NCBI RefSeq assembly: GCF_001692445.1
Contig: NZ_MAQA01000026.1
Location: forward strand, 1-62,708
Direction: 5' to 3'
Origin: Oerskovia enterophila
Lineage (GTDB): Bacteria > Actinomycetota > Actinomycetes > Actinomycetales > Cellulomonadaceae
DNA length: 62,708 bases
Shown: positions 37,083 through 47,014 of the stretch, in pieces
Position numbering within the stretch: position 1 is the stretch's first letter
Layout of the letters: every line of letters begins with the position of its first letter
Notes under the pieces: model-generated
What the model saw: the letters and a program-made list of their open reading frames with translations, nothing else
The model's database searches: none
What the model was told of the DNA's origin: nothing
Translations under genes and position numbers: made by a program

Positions 37083-37883
37083 ATGACCACCCCAACCCGC
37101 GGACCCGCGATCGAGGTCGCCGGCCTGCGCAAGTCCTACGCATCGAAGTCCGGCAAGCAGCTCGTGCTCGACGGGGTCGACCTCGTGGTCCCCGCCGGGA
37201 CCGTGACCGCGCTCCTCGGCCCCAACGGGTCGGGCAAGACCACCACGGTCGGCGTCCTGTCCACCCTCCTGGCGGCCGATGCCGGCACGGTGCGGGTCGC
37301 CGGTCACGACGTGGCCCGCGAGCCCGACGCGGTGCGCGCCTCGATCGGAGTGACCGGCCAGATCACCGCGGTCGACGAGCTCCTCACGGGCACCGAGAAC
37401 CTGCGCCTCATGGCCGACCTGAACCACCTGGGCCGGACGGCCGGGCGTCGCCGGACGGCCGAGCTGCTCGAGCAGTTCGGTCTCGCCGAGGCCGCGGGCA
37501 AGCCCGTGGCGACCTACTCGGGCGGCATGAAGCGCAAGCTCGACCTTGCGATGACGCTCGTCGGGACGCCGTCGGTCGTGTTCCTCGACGAACCGACCAC
37601 GGGCCTCGACCCACGCAGCCGCATCACCCTGTGGGACGAGGTGCGCACGCTCGTCGCTGGCGGCACCACGATCCTGCTCACCACGCAGTACCTCGAGGAG
37701 GCCGACCGGCTCGCCGACTCGGTGGCCGTCCTGCACGACGGGCGCGTCGTGGCCGAGGGCACGCCCGACGAGCTCAAGGCCGTGCACGACGCCGGATCGC
37801 TCGACGAGGTGTTCCTCGCGCTGACCGAACCGTCCACCGACGAAGAGACCGGAACGACACAGGACAAGGAGAACGTCCGATGA
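37083..37883 (+). CDS. DrrA-type ABC transporter ATPase
   Basis: 266 residues; ATG 37083 follows AAGGAGAAGC. Walker A is LLGPNGSGKTTTV near residue 44, signature YSGGMKRKLDLAM near 140, Walker B VVFLDEPTTGLDPR near 162. The GITGQITAVDELLTG-like Q-loop (TGQITAVDE) and the signature match the daunorubicin-resistance family. It powers export by the membrane partner encoded next, whose start overlaps the stop by four bases (ATGA). Substrate unknown, likely a lipid or drug-like compound. Confidence 0.93.
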   Translation: MTTPTRGPAIEVAGLRKSYASKSGKQLVLDGVDLVVPAGTVTALLGPNGSGKTTTVGVLSTLLAADAGTVRVAGHDVAREPDAVRASIGVTGQITAVDELLTGTENLRLMADLNHLGRTAGRRRTAELLEQFGLAEAAGKPVATYSGGMKRKLDLAMTLVGTPSVVFLDEPTTGLDPRSRITLWDEVRTLVAGGTTILLTTQYLEEADRLADSVAVLHDGRVVAEGTPDELKAVHDAGSLDEVFLALTEPSTDEETGTTQDKENVR

Positions 37884-38719
37884 CCGCCATCGCCACCACC
37901 GCCCCCACCACCGTCGCGCGACCTCGACCGCTCGCCGACGTCCTGACGATGCTGCGCCGCAGCCTGCTGCGTGCGGTGCGCTACCCGGGACTGACGGTCT
38001 TCATCGTCGCCGGCCCCCTGGTCATGCTCCTGCTGTTCGTGTACGTGTTCGGCGGGGCGTTCGGCGCGGGCGTCGCCCCCGGGGTCACGCCCGGAGCCGA
38101 CGGACGTGCCGCGTACCTGGACTACATCACGCCCACGCTCCTGGTCATCACCGTGGTCGGGGGAGCGACGTCGGTCGCCGTGAGCGCCGCCATGGACGCC
38201 GCGAGCGGCATCATGGCCCGGTTCAAGACCATGGCGATCTCGCCCGGGTCGGTGCTGTCCGGCCACGTGCTCGGGTTCGTCGTCCAGGCCCTCGTCGCGC
38301 TCGTCCTCGTGCTGGGCGCTGCGGTCGCGATGGGCTACCGCCCCGAGGCCGACGCGCTCGACTGGCTCGCGCTGCTGGGCCTGTTCGTCCTGCTCGGGAT
38401 CGCCCTCAACTGGCTGTGCGTCGCCATGGGGCTCAACGCGCGCAGCGTCGAGACCGCGAGCAACACACCCATGATCCTGCTGCTCCTGCCGTTCCTCGGC
38501 AGCGGGTTCGTGCCCGTCGAGACCATGCCGACCGCCGTGCGCTGGTTCGCCGAGCACCAGCCGTTCACGCCCATCATCGACACCGTGCGCGGCCTGCTCG
38601 CGGGCGGTGCGGGGCTCGAGGGCTCGACCGCGGTGCAGGCCGTGGCGTGGTGCGTCGTGATCGGCGTCGCCGGGTACGTGTGGGCGCGCTCGCTGTTCCG
38701 TCGGGAGCGTCGCCTCTGA
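37880..38719 (+). CDS. DrrB-type ABC-2 transporter permease
   Basis: 279 residues; ATG overlaps the previous stop. Membrane segments lie near 38-58, 82-104, 126-150, 160-180 (LLGLFVLLGIALNWLCVAMGL), 195-215 and 250-268. The ABC-2 motif PLVMLLLFVYVFGGAFG and NTPMILLLLPFLGSGFVPVETMP are typical of DrrB. It forms the exporter channel with the DrrA-type ATPase. A hairpin terminator (38753-38786) ends the operon. Confidence 0.92.
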   Translation: MTAIATTAPTTVARPRPLADVLTMLRRSLLRAVRYPGLTVFIVAGPLVMLLLFVYVFGGAFGAGVAPGVTPGADGRAAYLDYITPTLLVITVVGGATSVAVSAAMDAASGIMARFKTMAISPGSVLSGHVLGFVVQALVALVLVLGAAVAMGYRPEADALDWLALLGLFVLLGIALNWLCVAMGLNARSVETASNTPMILLLLPFLGSGFVPVETMPTAVRWFAEHQPFTPIIDTVRGLLAGGAGLEGSTAVQAVAWCVVIGVAGYVWARSLFRRERRL

Positions 38720-38752
38720 GGGGCTGGGCGCGCGCGGCGCGAGAGTCGATGC

Positions 38753-38786
38753 GACGAAGGGCGGGACGGATGTCCGGCCCTTCGTC
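38753..38786 (+). terminator. Terminator of the DrrAB operon
   Basis: GACGAAGGGC (38753-38762) pairs perfectly with GCCCTTCGTC (38777-38786) over a 14-base loop, 34 bases after the permease stop. Confidence 0.7.
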
Positions 38787-39343
38787 GTCCTCGTGATCGG
38801 AAACGATCGCTGAGGTCCGGGTGTCGACGCGGTGCCCCGCCGCCGGTCACCCCGGCGAGCAGAGCTCGTCGCGTGCCGCCAGGGATCCGGACACGTCCGG
38901 GCCGGTCCCGCTCAGACCGTGCAAGCGGCCCGGGCAGATGCTCCGGATGCGCGAGTCGAGAACGGCTGAAATGCTCCGAGACATGTCGCGAGCCAAGCCA
39001 GCTTCCTCCGCCAACGTCCGGCAGCAGGTCCTTCGAGACAGGCTGCCCTTCCCCGGCTCCCAGGACTTCGGCGGCATCAGCCGCGGGCTCCTCTGCTGGC
39101 GCACACCGAGCTTCTCGACGCTCGGTCGGCTCGCTGTGGTCCTGGACCCGGGGGACGAGGACTTCGCGATCGTCACTCCCTGACGGTCGGACGGTCCGTG
39201 CAGGTCGCCGCCCCGACAGCCGGCGCGGACCTTCCGGCTCCTCGGAGCCGACAGAGCGATGCACGGGGCAGAGGTGCTGTCGGCACGACAGGTTCGAGCG
39301 AGGCACGAGGACAAGCGTCCGACGGACGAGCGGAGGAACAGGG
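38787..39343. other. 557-base leader region of the giant surface protein, no gene recognised
   Basis: Between the DrrAB terminator and the surface-protein ATG. Several open frames cross it but none has a convincing start, codon pattern or homology that I recognise. No known riboswitch consensus (c-di-GMP, c-di-AMP, T-box) is evident. A GGAGGAAC ribosome site lies at its end (39332-39339 region). Confidence 0.5.
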
Positions 39344-42300
39344 ATGGGGAGCGAGCGATCGAGGCACCACCGGACCGGCGGTGCGCGACAAGTCCTGTCG
39401 CGGCAGGCTCGGCGGGCCTGGGCGACCACCGCCGCCGTCCTGCTCGCGCTGCCGCTGGCTCTCGTTCCCACGATCCCGGCGGCTGCCGCCGACTGGGGCA
39501 TCAGCAAGCAGGAGATCTCGACCGGGCCCTACGTCCCGGGCCAGGACGTCCAGTGGATCATCACCGTCTCCTGCTCGGATCCCAACTCGGACCCGTGCAC
39601 CGACGCGGTGCTCACCGACCCGTTGCCCGACGGCCTCGAGCTCGTCTCCGCGTCGATCCAGAGCGGTCCGGCCGGCGGTCAGATCGTGGCCGACACGGAC
39701 ACCGACACGGTCACGTACACCAACCCCCAGGTCTCCAACGGCGCACAGGCGCAGATCCTCGTCACGGCCCGGGTGTCCCCAGACCTGCCGTACAGCGCTG
39801 ACGGCGTGCCGATCACCAACACCGCGACCGTCATGGCCGACAACGCGGGGCAGCAGCAGGCCTCCGACGCGATCACCCCGGTCGTGCCACTCGTGCTCGC
39901 CTCGACGACGACCAAGTCGATCGACCCGCCGGGGGCGCTCGCGGCCCCGGGGACCACCGCGACCATGACGATCGGCGCGACCAACACCTCGAACGACCCG
40001 GTCGACACCCTGGTCCTCCAGGACCCCGTCGACCCCACGGCCAGCCCGAACCCGTTCACGTACCTCGAGTACACGGGGACGGGCGCGGTCGAGCTCCCTC
40101 CGAACGCCGACACCGTGACCACGCAGTACTGGGACGGCGACTCGTGGGAGACGTTCGACGACTCGGTCGACCCCGCGACCGTGCAGGGCGTGCGCTACAC
40201 GTTCAGCGGCGACATCCAGCCTGGTGCGACCGCGAGCGTGCCCGTGCAGGTGCAGCAGAGGGACTCGGTCGACGACCTCACGGACGCCACCACGATCACC
40301 AACGACGCGTCGTCGTACGTCACGCACACGGGCGGGCCGTCCACCGCCACCACGGCGAGCGACACGTACGTCATCACCCCGCCGGACAACAGCGTCACGG
40401 CGTCCAAGAGCTTCTCGCCGACGACCGTGTCCGCGGGCGACCCGACGACCGTCACGATCGGGGCCACCAGCACGGGGACCGCCGTCGACTCCCTGACGAT
40501 CACCGAGCCCGCCCCCGGGACCGACAACCCGTTCGAGGGCGACGACCCCTTGACCTTCACCGGGTTCGGCCCGACGGGGGACGGCACGGGCGTGCAGTGG
40601 CCCTCGGGCGCGAACGGCGCGACCGTGACGTTCACGTGCGTCGACGGCTCGACCCCCGAGGTCGACGCGACCGCCCCGAACACGCTCCCGAACCCCCCGG
40701 ACGGGTGCGTCGTGGTCGGCTTCACCGTGGTCTTCACGGGCGACCTGCCGACCGGGGCCGCCGCCTCGATCCCGTTCACGGCCGACACGGACCCCGACCA
40801 GACGACCGACGACGTCACGCACACCAACACCATCGAGGCCACGGTGCCGAGCGCCGACCCGGCCACGGCCCCCGCAGACCTCGTGACCCTGGTCGACCGG
40901 TTGGCGACGAGCACGGACAAGCTCATGTCGCCGTCGACGATCCCCGCTGTCCCCGGGCAGTCCGTGATCGTGCAGCTCCCGACCCAGCTCCTGCCGTTCG
41001 GACCGGACGGGTCGACGGCGAACGCAGACCAGGTCGTCGTCCAGGACCCGGTCGACCCGGCGAACCCCGGTGAGTTCTGGTCGAACTTCACCGCGACCGC
41101 GGTGCGCACGACAGACGTGCCCGCCGGCTCGACCCTGACGGTCAACTACTGGAACGGCAGCGCCTGGGTGCCCGCGCCGGCGTGCGGGCCGTACACCGGC
41201 CCGGCGACCGTGAGCTGCGAGCTTCCCGCAGGCGCCCAGGGCGTCCAGTTCGTCTACGACTCGACCGGCGACGGCTTCCCGCCCGGCACGCAGTTCCAGC
41301 CCAACTTCACGGCCGACTACACGGGCCCGGCCGACCGTGACACCCCGATCGAGAACTGCGGCGCGTCGAGCGCGTCGTCGGGCACGGTGGCCCCGACCCC
41401 GCCCGCGCAGGGCTGCGCCTCGGTCGACCCCTTCCCCGTGGACGGGCCGGGTGCGCTCGAGTTCGTCACCAAGGACTTCCTCGGCGGCACCCCGCCCAGC
41501 GTGCTCGCCCGCTCGGACGACCAGGTCACGGCGCAGATCACCTGGTCGACCAACGGCTTCTCGGGCGTCGACCCGATGGTGATCTCGGACATCGCCGACC
41601 CGCAGAGCACCCCGATCGCGGGCTCGTTCTACGACGCGTTCGACCTCGTGCGGGTCGAGGCGATCGACACCGCGACCGACCCGCTGATCTCCTACGACCA
41701 GGTGACGGGCGTCGAGCTCTTCATCGGGGGTACATGGGTTCCCGCGAGCGGCGACCCGTGCCCGTGCGTGGGGTCGTTCCCGGGGTACACCCTGTCTCCC
41801 GAGGAGCAGGCGTCGGCGACGTCGGTGCGCCTGACCTACGAGGAGTCGCCCGACCGCACCACGACCGGGGACCCGACCGCTCCGCAGCCCGGTGACGGCG
41901 TGGCGCGATCGACGCTCGCGGACGGTCGTCACCTCGACCTGACCTTCCAGGTGCGGGACGACAAGCGCTCCGACCCGAGCGCCCCGGTGCTGGGCTCGAC
42001 CCACGGCACGCTCTACAACTCGACGGACCCCGGGATCGTCCTGGACACCGTGCGCGCCACGGGGACGTTCGACACGAACCAGTACACGGACACCGACACG
42101 GCCGACGTGCTGATCATCGACCAGCCCCTCAACGTGACCGTCGCCAAGGACTGGACCGGCGGTCCCATCTCGGTGCCGCCGTCGGACACCCCGGCGCAGT
42201 TCTACCCGACGACCGACGTGACCATCGCGGGGACCAACGCCTCGGCCGCGAAGGTGAGCCAGCTCCGGCTGGTCGAGCCGGGCATCGCGACCTCGGGCGA

Positions 42301-45300
42301 CGTGCAGACGGCGCCCGGGACCAAGCCGTTCGACGCGTTCACCCTGCGGGCGATCACCCTGGAGCCCCCGGAGGGCGCGGAGACGACGACCGTCACGCTC
42401 ACCTACCTGGGGGGCTCGACCGCGAGCTTCACCGAGGCAGAGGCGGAGGGGCTCGGCACGGGCGACCTGGCCGACGTCGTCGGCGTCGTGACGTCGTTCG
42501 ACGGCCTCGTGGCGCCCGGCGCGACCGGCAGCATGGACCTCACGCTGCAGCTGCGCGAGAACGACCGCTACACCCAGGCGCCCGTCACGGTCGCCGGGTA
42601 CAGCCCGGTGCCGGACGGGGCGGTCGCGACGATCGCCGACCCGGGCGGTACCGACCAGGACGTCCGGCTCGCGTACGACGACGCGAGCATGGTCCTGCAG
42701 GACGCGGGGATCGCGCTCGACGTCGGCAAGACCTTCGACCCGACGCAGATCGTCGAGCCGGGCACCGGCCCGGTGACGATGACACTCAGCGGACAGCCCC
42801 TCGGGCCGTCGCGCGCGGTCGAGATGGTCCTCGTCGACGACGACCCCCGGTTCTGGAACCAGTACGACTTCGACGCGTTCGCGGGCGCCGCGCTCACAGC
42901 GCCCATCCAGCAGGTGCGCGTCGACGCCTTCACCGGGGGCGAGTTCGCGACGGGACCCGGTGGCGTCGTGGTGAACGGCGGCTCCTGGGTCCTGGGCGAC
43001 GAGGTCGCCACGTTCGCGCTGCCCGACGGCGTGTCCCCGGCCGACGTGCAGGGCCTGCGGTTCACGTTCAGCCGGACCGACGGGTCGATCTGGGAGAACC
43101 CCGCCAACCCGACGCAGACCGTCCCGATCTCGGTCGAACGTCGGGACCAGATGCGCACGGGCGGGCCGGTCCTGACGGACCTCGCGGCCAACGTGCCGGC
43201 CCCGGGCGAGAGCGCCCCGGGCGTCGCGACCAACACCGTGGACGGCACCGTGACGGGGGCGGACCTCGTCGTCGACCCGGGGTCCGGCGACCTGGTCGCG
43301 GTCTCGGCGACCGACGACGAGTCGGCGCAGCTCGTCTACGCGCACGCGACCAACGGAGTGCAGGTCGTCAAGGCCTTCGACGGCGTCGTGACCGGTGGCA
43401 CCCAGGCGCCCGACGCGACGTTCCCGATGACCATCGCCGTGACGAACACGGGCAACCGGGCGATCGGCGAGCTCGTGGTCGACGACGCCCCGATGCCGAC
43501 CGACGCGCAGGGGGCGCAGCTCCGGCTGGCCGACGTGGACGATCCCTACTCCTACCGGCTGACCGGTCCGCCGCCGGCCCCAGCGGAAGGAGACCCCCTC
43601 CCCACCGACCCCGACGAGGTGACGGTCACCCAGACCGGTGACCTCCTCGGGCTCCGGTTCGCCTTCCCCGAGGGGACGGTGCTCGGGGTCGGTCAGACCT
43701 ACACGATCACCGTCCTGGTGCAGTTCCGTGTGGGGCTCGCCCCGCAGACCCTGGTGACGAACACCGCGGGCGCGACGGCAGACCGCCCGTGGGACCAGTG
43801 CCAGACCCGGCTCGACGAGCAGACGGGCGCGTGCGAGGCGGACTCCGACGTGACGCCGATCCCCGCAGGCGTCCTCGCGCAGTCCAAGCTCGTCCGTGCG
43901 ACGAACGACGACGCGCTCGACGTCATCGTGGACCCGGCGTACACCGGGCCACCGGTCGAGTGCACACCCTTGCCGACGGGGCTCTACGCCTACCCGTGCA
44001 CGCCGGTGATCGCACCGGGGCACGAGCAGACGTGGCACGTACGCATCGACAACGTCGGCAACCTGCCGATGAGCAAGATCGTGACCTACGACCGGCTCCC
44101 CGCGGTGGGGGACACCGGGTCCTCCTCGTCGACGTCGCCGCGCGGGTCGCAGTGGACGCCCATCCTCACGAACGACCCACCGCCCCAGCTCGTCAACGCT
44201 CCGGAAGGCAGCACCGCGTCGTTCTACTACACGACGGCCGTGGACTACTGCATGGACGATCTCACGGACCCGCTGGCCGAGCCGGTCTGCCCGACGGACG
44301 ACCCGGCGACGGGCTGGGTCCTGCTGACGGGGACCGAGGACGCGGCGCTGCTCGCGACGGTCACGGCGCTGAAGTTCGTCATCACCTTCCCTGAAGCCGA
44401 CCCCTTCCAGCCAGGGGAGTACATCGCGATCGAGGGCACGACACTGACCCCGGCCCTTGCGCCCGAGGCCGGCGACCGGTCGATCGCGTGGAACTCCGCC
44501 GCGGCCTCCGCCGTCGTCGTGACGCCGCAGGGCAGCCTCAACCTGCTGCCCACCGAGGGCACCAAGGTCGGTGTGGCCACGGCGACCGGGTCGCTCGAGG
44601 TGATCAAGCGGGTCGCCGGAGCAGGAGCGGCGAACGCCCCGGCTACGTTCGACCTGTTCGTCCAGTGCACGTCGGCACCGGGCACGCCGGTGGAGACGGT
44701 GCTGGACCCGATCCCGATCACGGTGGCTCGTGACACGCCGTTCACCGTGTCGAACTTGCCGTACGGGGCCGAGTGCACCCTCACCGAGGACGGCTCCAAC
44801 GGCCAGACCGAGCTGATCGTCGACACCGTGACGATCGGCGAGTCGCCGGACGTCACCACGATCACCGCGCTCAACCGCTACGACCTCGCAAGCATCGAGG
44901 TGTCCAAGGACGTCGTGACGGACGCGGAGGACCAGGACGGTCAGGCGGTGCCGTTCGGTCCGTTCGAGGTCACCGTCGACTGCAGCTTCCTCGGCGAGCC
45001 GGTCTACGCGACCGGTTACGGACCCGACGACCCCATGGTCGTCGAGATCGAGGACGGCCAGACGGTCGAGCTCGACGGGCTGCCCGTGGGGGCCGTCTGC
45101 ACGGTCGAGGAGACCGGGACGGGCAACGCCTCGTCCGTCACCATCACGGTGACGCAGCAGGCGAGCCCGCCCGTGACCACGCCCGGAGCGTCCACGACGC
45201 TCACGCTCGGCGCCGACACCGACGCGGGGGAGAGCACCAACGACGTCGTGCTCACCAACACCTACGACGTCGGCGGGCTCGACCTCCTCAAGGTCGTCGA

Positions 45301-46873
45301 CGGCCAGGGCGCGCCCACCTACGGGGCCGGGCCGTTCACCCTCGCGGTGCGCTGCACGTTCGACGACGACGGCACGGGGCCGGGCGCCCCGCGCGTCGTC
45401 TACGACGACACGGTCGTGCTCGGCGCGGGGGCGCCGCTCGAGAGACAGATCGAGAACCTGCCTGCGGGTGCGGTGTGCGAGGTGACGGAGCCCGACGACG
45501 GCGGCGCGACGTCGACGTCGATCGACCCCAGCCCGGTGACCGTGGACGCAGGAGCGACCGTGACGGTCACGGCGACCAACACGTTCGACGTCGGCGCCGT
45601 CATGGTGGACAAGGTCGTCGACGGCGAGGGCGCCGAGCTCTACGGCGCAGGCCCGTTCACCGTGACTCTCGTGTGCAGCGCCGACGGCGAGCCGCTGGCC
45701 GTCCCCGGCGGTCCGACGCGCGCAATCGTGCCGGGGACGCCGGTCGTCTACGACGACCTGCCCGTCGGTGCGGCCTGCAAGGTCACAGAGACCGAGGACG
45801 GCGGTGCGTCCGCGTCGACCATGACCGTCACGGTCGGCGGCGGCGAGCCCGTCGAGACCGACGGTCCGTCGGTCGACGTCGTCGTGACGCCCGTCGACGC
45901 CCAGGGGGTGCCCACCACGGTGGGAGTCGTCGCGACGAACACCTTCGACCTCGGTGCGCTCGTGGTCGACAAGGTCGTCGGCGGCGAGGGGGCCGCGCTC
46001 TACGGGGCCGGTCCGTTCGAGGTGTCGCTCACGTGCACCTTCGAGGGGCAGGCGATCGAGATCCCCGACGGTGCCGCGCGCGAGCTCGTGCCCGGCGACC
46101 CCGTGACGTACGACGGCCTGCCCGTCGGTGCGCTGTGCGAGGTCACCGAGACGGCGACGGGCGGCGCGACCGTCTCGACGCTCTCCTCCGTCGGAGAGGG
46201 TGAGCCGGGCTCGGTCGTCGTCCCGGCGGACGAGGACGGAGGCGTCACCGTGACCAACACGTTCGACGTCGGCGAGGTCCGGGTCGTCAAGACGCTCTCC
46301 GGCGCCGACGCGGCCGAGCACCAGGGGGACGTCTTCACCGTCTCGCTCACGTGCACCCGGGACGTCGACGGCGTCCCCGTCGACGTCGAGATCCCCGGCG
46401 GTCCGACGCGCACCCTCTCGGCGTCCGACGACTGGGTCGCGGTGTACGAGGACCTGCCCCAGGGAGCCGCTTGCGTCGTGACCGAGACGGACGCGGGCAG
46501 CGCGGACACGGTCCAGATCGTCGTCGACGGCGAGAGCGCGCTCACGGACCCGGCGGCGGCCGTCCCGGAGTCGGTCGAGTTCGCCCTTCCCGTGGGACCC
46601 GACGTCTGTGAACCTGTCGAGGTCGTCAACACGTGGTCGCCGACGAGCGGTGGCACGGCGGGCGGCATGGGTGGCGGGATGGTGGTCGGCGGCGCCTTGA
46701 CGACGGCCCTCTCGCCCGCCGAGGTGGCGGTCGCGGCGGGCTGCGACGGTTCGGCCACCGACGGTGCGCTGTCCGCGACCGGTATCGACCTGGCCCGGGC
46801 CGGAGCCTTGGTCGCGATCCTGCTCGTGCTCGGTACGACCGCTCTGGTCGTGGCGCGTCGCCGCGAGGCGTAG
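39344..46873 (+). CDS. Giant cell-surface protein with DUF5979 repeats and LxxTG-like anchor
   Basis: 2509 residues; ATG 39344 follows GGAGGAAC. A signal peptide (basic head with RRAW, core AAVLLALPLALVPTIPAAAA, about 1-52) precedes many DUF11/adhesin-type beta modules of about 130-170 residues, rich in Asp, Thr, Val and Pro and with few Lys. From about residue 1745 to 2430 come six DUF5979 domains, each about 90-125 residues, with (V/L)xKVV(D/G)GxGA, YGAGPF, LPVGAxCxVTE and TNTFDVG. The C-terminus has LSATG (2476-2480), a hydrophobic helix and ARRREA, a degenerate LxxTG sorting signal. It is a probable adhesin or stalk linked to the wall by sortase; the window has no sortase. It converges on glnA. 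Confidence 0.9.
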   Translation: MGSERSRHHRTGGARQVLSRQARRAWATTAAVLLALPLALVPTIPAAAADWGISKQEISTGPYVPGQDVQWIITVSCSDPNSDPCTDAVLTDPLPDGLELVSASIQSGPAGGQIVADTDTDTVTYTNPQVSNGAQAQILVTARVSPDLPYSADGVPITNTATVMADNAGQQQASDAITPVVPLVLASTTTKSIDPPGALAAPGTTATMTIGATNTSNDPVDTLVLQDPVDPTASPNPFTYLEYTGTGAVELPPNADTVTTQYWDGDSWETFDDSVDPATVQGVRYTFSGDIQPGATASVPVQVQQRDSVDDLTDATTITNDASSYVTHTGGPSTATTASDTYVITPPDNSVTASKSFSPTTVSAGDPTTVTIGATSTGTAVDSLTITEPAPGTDNPFEGDDPLTFTGFGPTGDGTGVQWPSGANGATVTFTCVDGSTPEVDATAPNTLPNPPDGCVVVGFTVVFTGDLPTGAAASIPFTADTDPDQTTDDVTHTNTIEATVPSADPATAPADLVTLVDRLATSTDKLMSPSTIPAVPGQSVIVQLPTQLLPFGPDGSTANADQVVVQDPVDPANPGEFWSNFTATAVRTTDVPAGSTLTVNYWNGSAWVPAPACGPYTGPATVSCELPAGAQGVQFVYDSTGDGFPPGTQFQPNFTADYTGPADRDTPIENCGASSASSGTVAPTPPAQGCASVDPFPVDGPGALEFVTKDFLGGTPPSVLARSDDQVTAQITWSTNGFSGVDPMVISDIADPQSTPIAGSFYDAFDLVRVEAIDTATDPLISYDQVTGVELFIGGTWVPASGDPCPCVGSFPGYTLSPEEQASATSVRLTYEESPDRTTTGDPTAPQPGDGVARSTLADGRHLDLTFQVRDDKRSDPSAPVLGSTHGTLYNSTDPGIVLDTVRATGTFDTNQYTDTDTADVLIIDQPLNVTVAKDWTGGPISVPPSDTPAQFYPTTDVTIAGTNASAAKVSQLRLVEPGIATSGDVQTAPGTKPFDAFTLRAITLEPPEGAETTTVTLTYLGGSTASFTEAEAEGLGTGDLADVVGVVTSFDGLVAPGATGSMDLTLQLRENDRYTQAPVTVAGYSPVPDGAVATIADPGGTDQDVRLAYDDASMVLQDAGIALDVGKTFDPTQIVEPGTGPVTMTLSGQPLGPSRAVEMVLVDDDPRFWNQYDFDAFAGAALTAPIQQVRVDAFTGGEFATGPGGVVVNGGSWVLGDEVATFALPDGVSPADVQGLRFTFSRTDGSIWENPANPTQTVPISVERRDQMRTGGPVLTDLAANVPAPGESAPGVATNTVDGTVTGADLVVDPGSGDLVAVSATDDESAQLVYAHATNGVQVVKAFDGVVTGGTQAPDATFPMTIAVTNTGNRAIGELVVDDAPMPTDAQGAQLRLADVDDPYSYRLTGPPPAPAEGDPLPTDPDEVTVTQTGDLLGLRFAFPEGTVLGVGQTYTITVLVQFRVGLAPQTLVTNTAGATADRPWDQCQTRLDEQTGACEADSDVTPIPAGVLAQSKLVRATNDDALDVIVDPAYTGPPVECTPLPTGLYAYPCTPVIAPGHEQTWHVRIDNVGNLPMSKIVTYDRLPAVGDTGSSSSTSPRGSQWTPILTNDPPPQLVNAPEGSTASFYYTTAVDYCMDDLTDPLAEPVCPTDDPATGWVLLTGTEDAALLATVTALKFVITFPEADPFQPGEYIAIEGTTLTPALAPEAGDRSIAWNSAAASAVVVTPQGSLNLLPTEGTKVGVATATGSLEVIKRVAGAGAANAPATFDLFVQCTSAPGTPVETVLDPIPITVARDTPFTVSNLPYGAECTLTEDGSNGQTELIVDTVTIGESPDVTTITALNRYDLASIEVSKDVVTDAEDQDGQAVPFGPFEVTVDCSFLGEPVYATGYGPDDPMVVEIEDGQTVELDGLPVGAVCTVEETGTGNASSVTITVTQQASPPVTTPGASTTLTLGADTDAGESTNDVVLTNTYDVGGLDLLKVVDGQGAPTYGAGPFTLAVRCTFDDDGTGPGAPRVVYDDTVVLGAGAPLERQIENLPAGAVCEVTEPDDGGATSTSIDPSPVTVDAGATVTVTATNTFDVGAVMVDKVVDGEGAELYGAGPFTVTLVCSADGEPLAVPGGPTRAIVPGTPVVYDDLPVGAACKVTETEDGGASASTMTVTVGGGEPVETDGPSVDVVVTPVDAQGVPTTVGVVATNTFDLGALVVDKVVGGEGAALYGAGPFEVSLTCTFEGQAIEIPDGAARELVPGDPVTYDGLPVGALCEVTETATGGATVSTLSSVGEGEPGSVVVPADEDGGVTVTNTFDVGEVRVVKTLSGADAAEHQGDVFTVSLTCTRDVDGVPVDVEIPGGPTRTLSASDDWVAVYEDLPQGAACVVTETDAGSADTVQIVVDGESALTDPAAAVPESVEFALPVGPDVCEPVEVVNTWSPTSGGTAGGMGGGMVVGGALTTALSPAEVAVAAGCDGSATDGALSATGIDLARAGALVAILLVLGTTALVVARRREA

Positions 46874-46931
46874 CCCGCGGGCCGAGTCGTCGGGCCCGGC
46901 TCGCGTGCCACCTCGTCGCGCAGAAACAGCA

Positions 46932-46968
46932 CGGCACCCCGACCGCCACGAGGGCGGCCGGGGTGCCG
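46932..46968. terminator. Terminator between surface protein and glnA
   Basis: Arms 46932-46947 and 46953-46968 are complementary with one mismatch over a 5-base loop. It lies between two convergent genes and suits both. Confidence 0.7.
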
Positions 46969-47014
46969 GCGCATCGGTTCAGCAGCTCAGCGCGGGTGCG
47001 GTGAGCGGGACCGA

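Noticed and set aside
38821-39183. 120-codon frame in the leader of the surface protein
   Set aside because: No ribosome site, no recognisable domain, composition unlike neighbours; treated as non-coding.
39173-46321. A 2382-codon open frame antisense to the surface protein
   Set aside because: High GC leaves long open antisense frames; its translation is Arg/Gly/Val-rich with no domain, while the forward frame has a signal peptide, repeats and an anchor.
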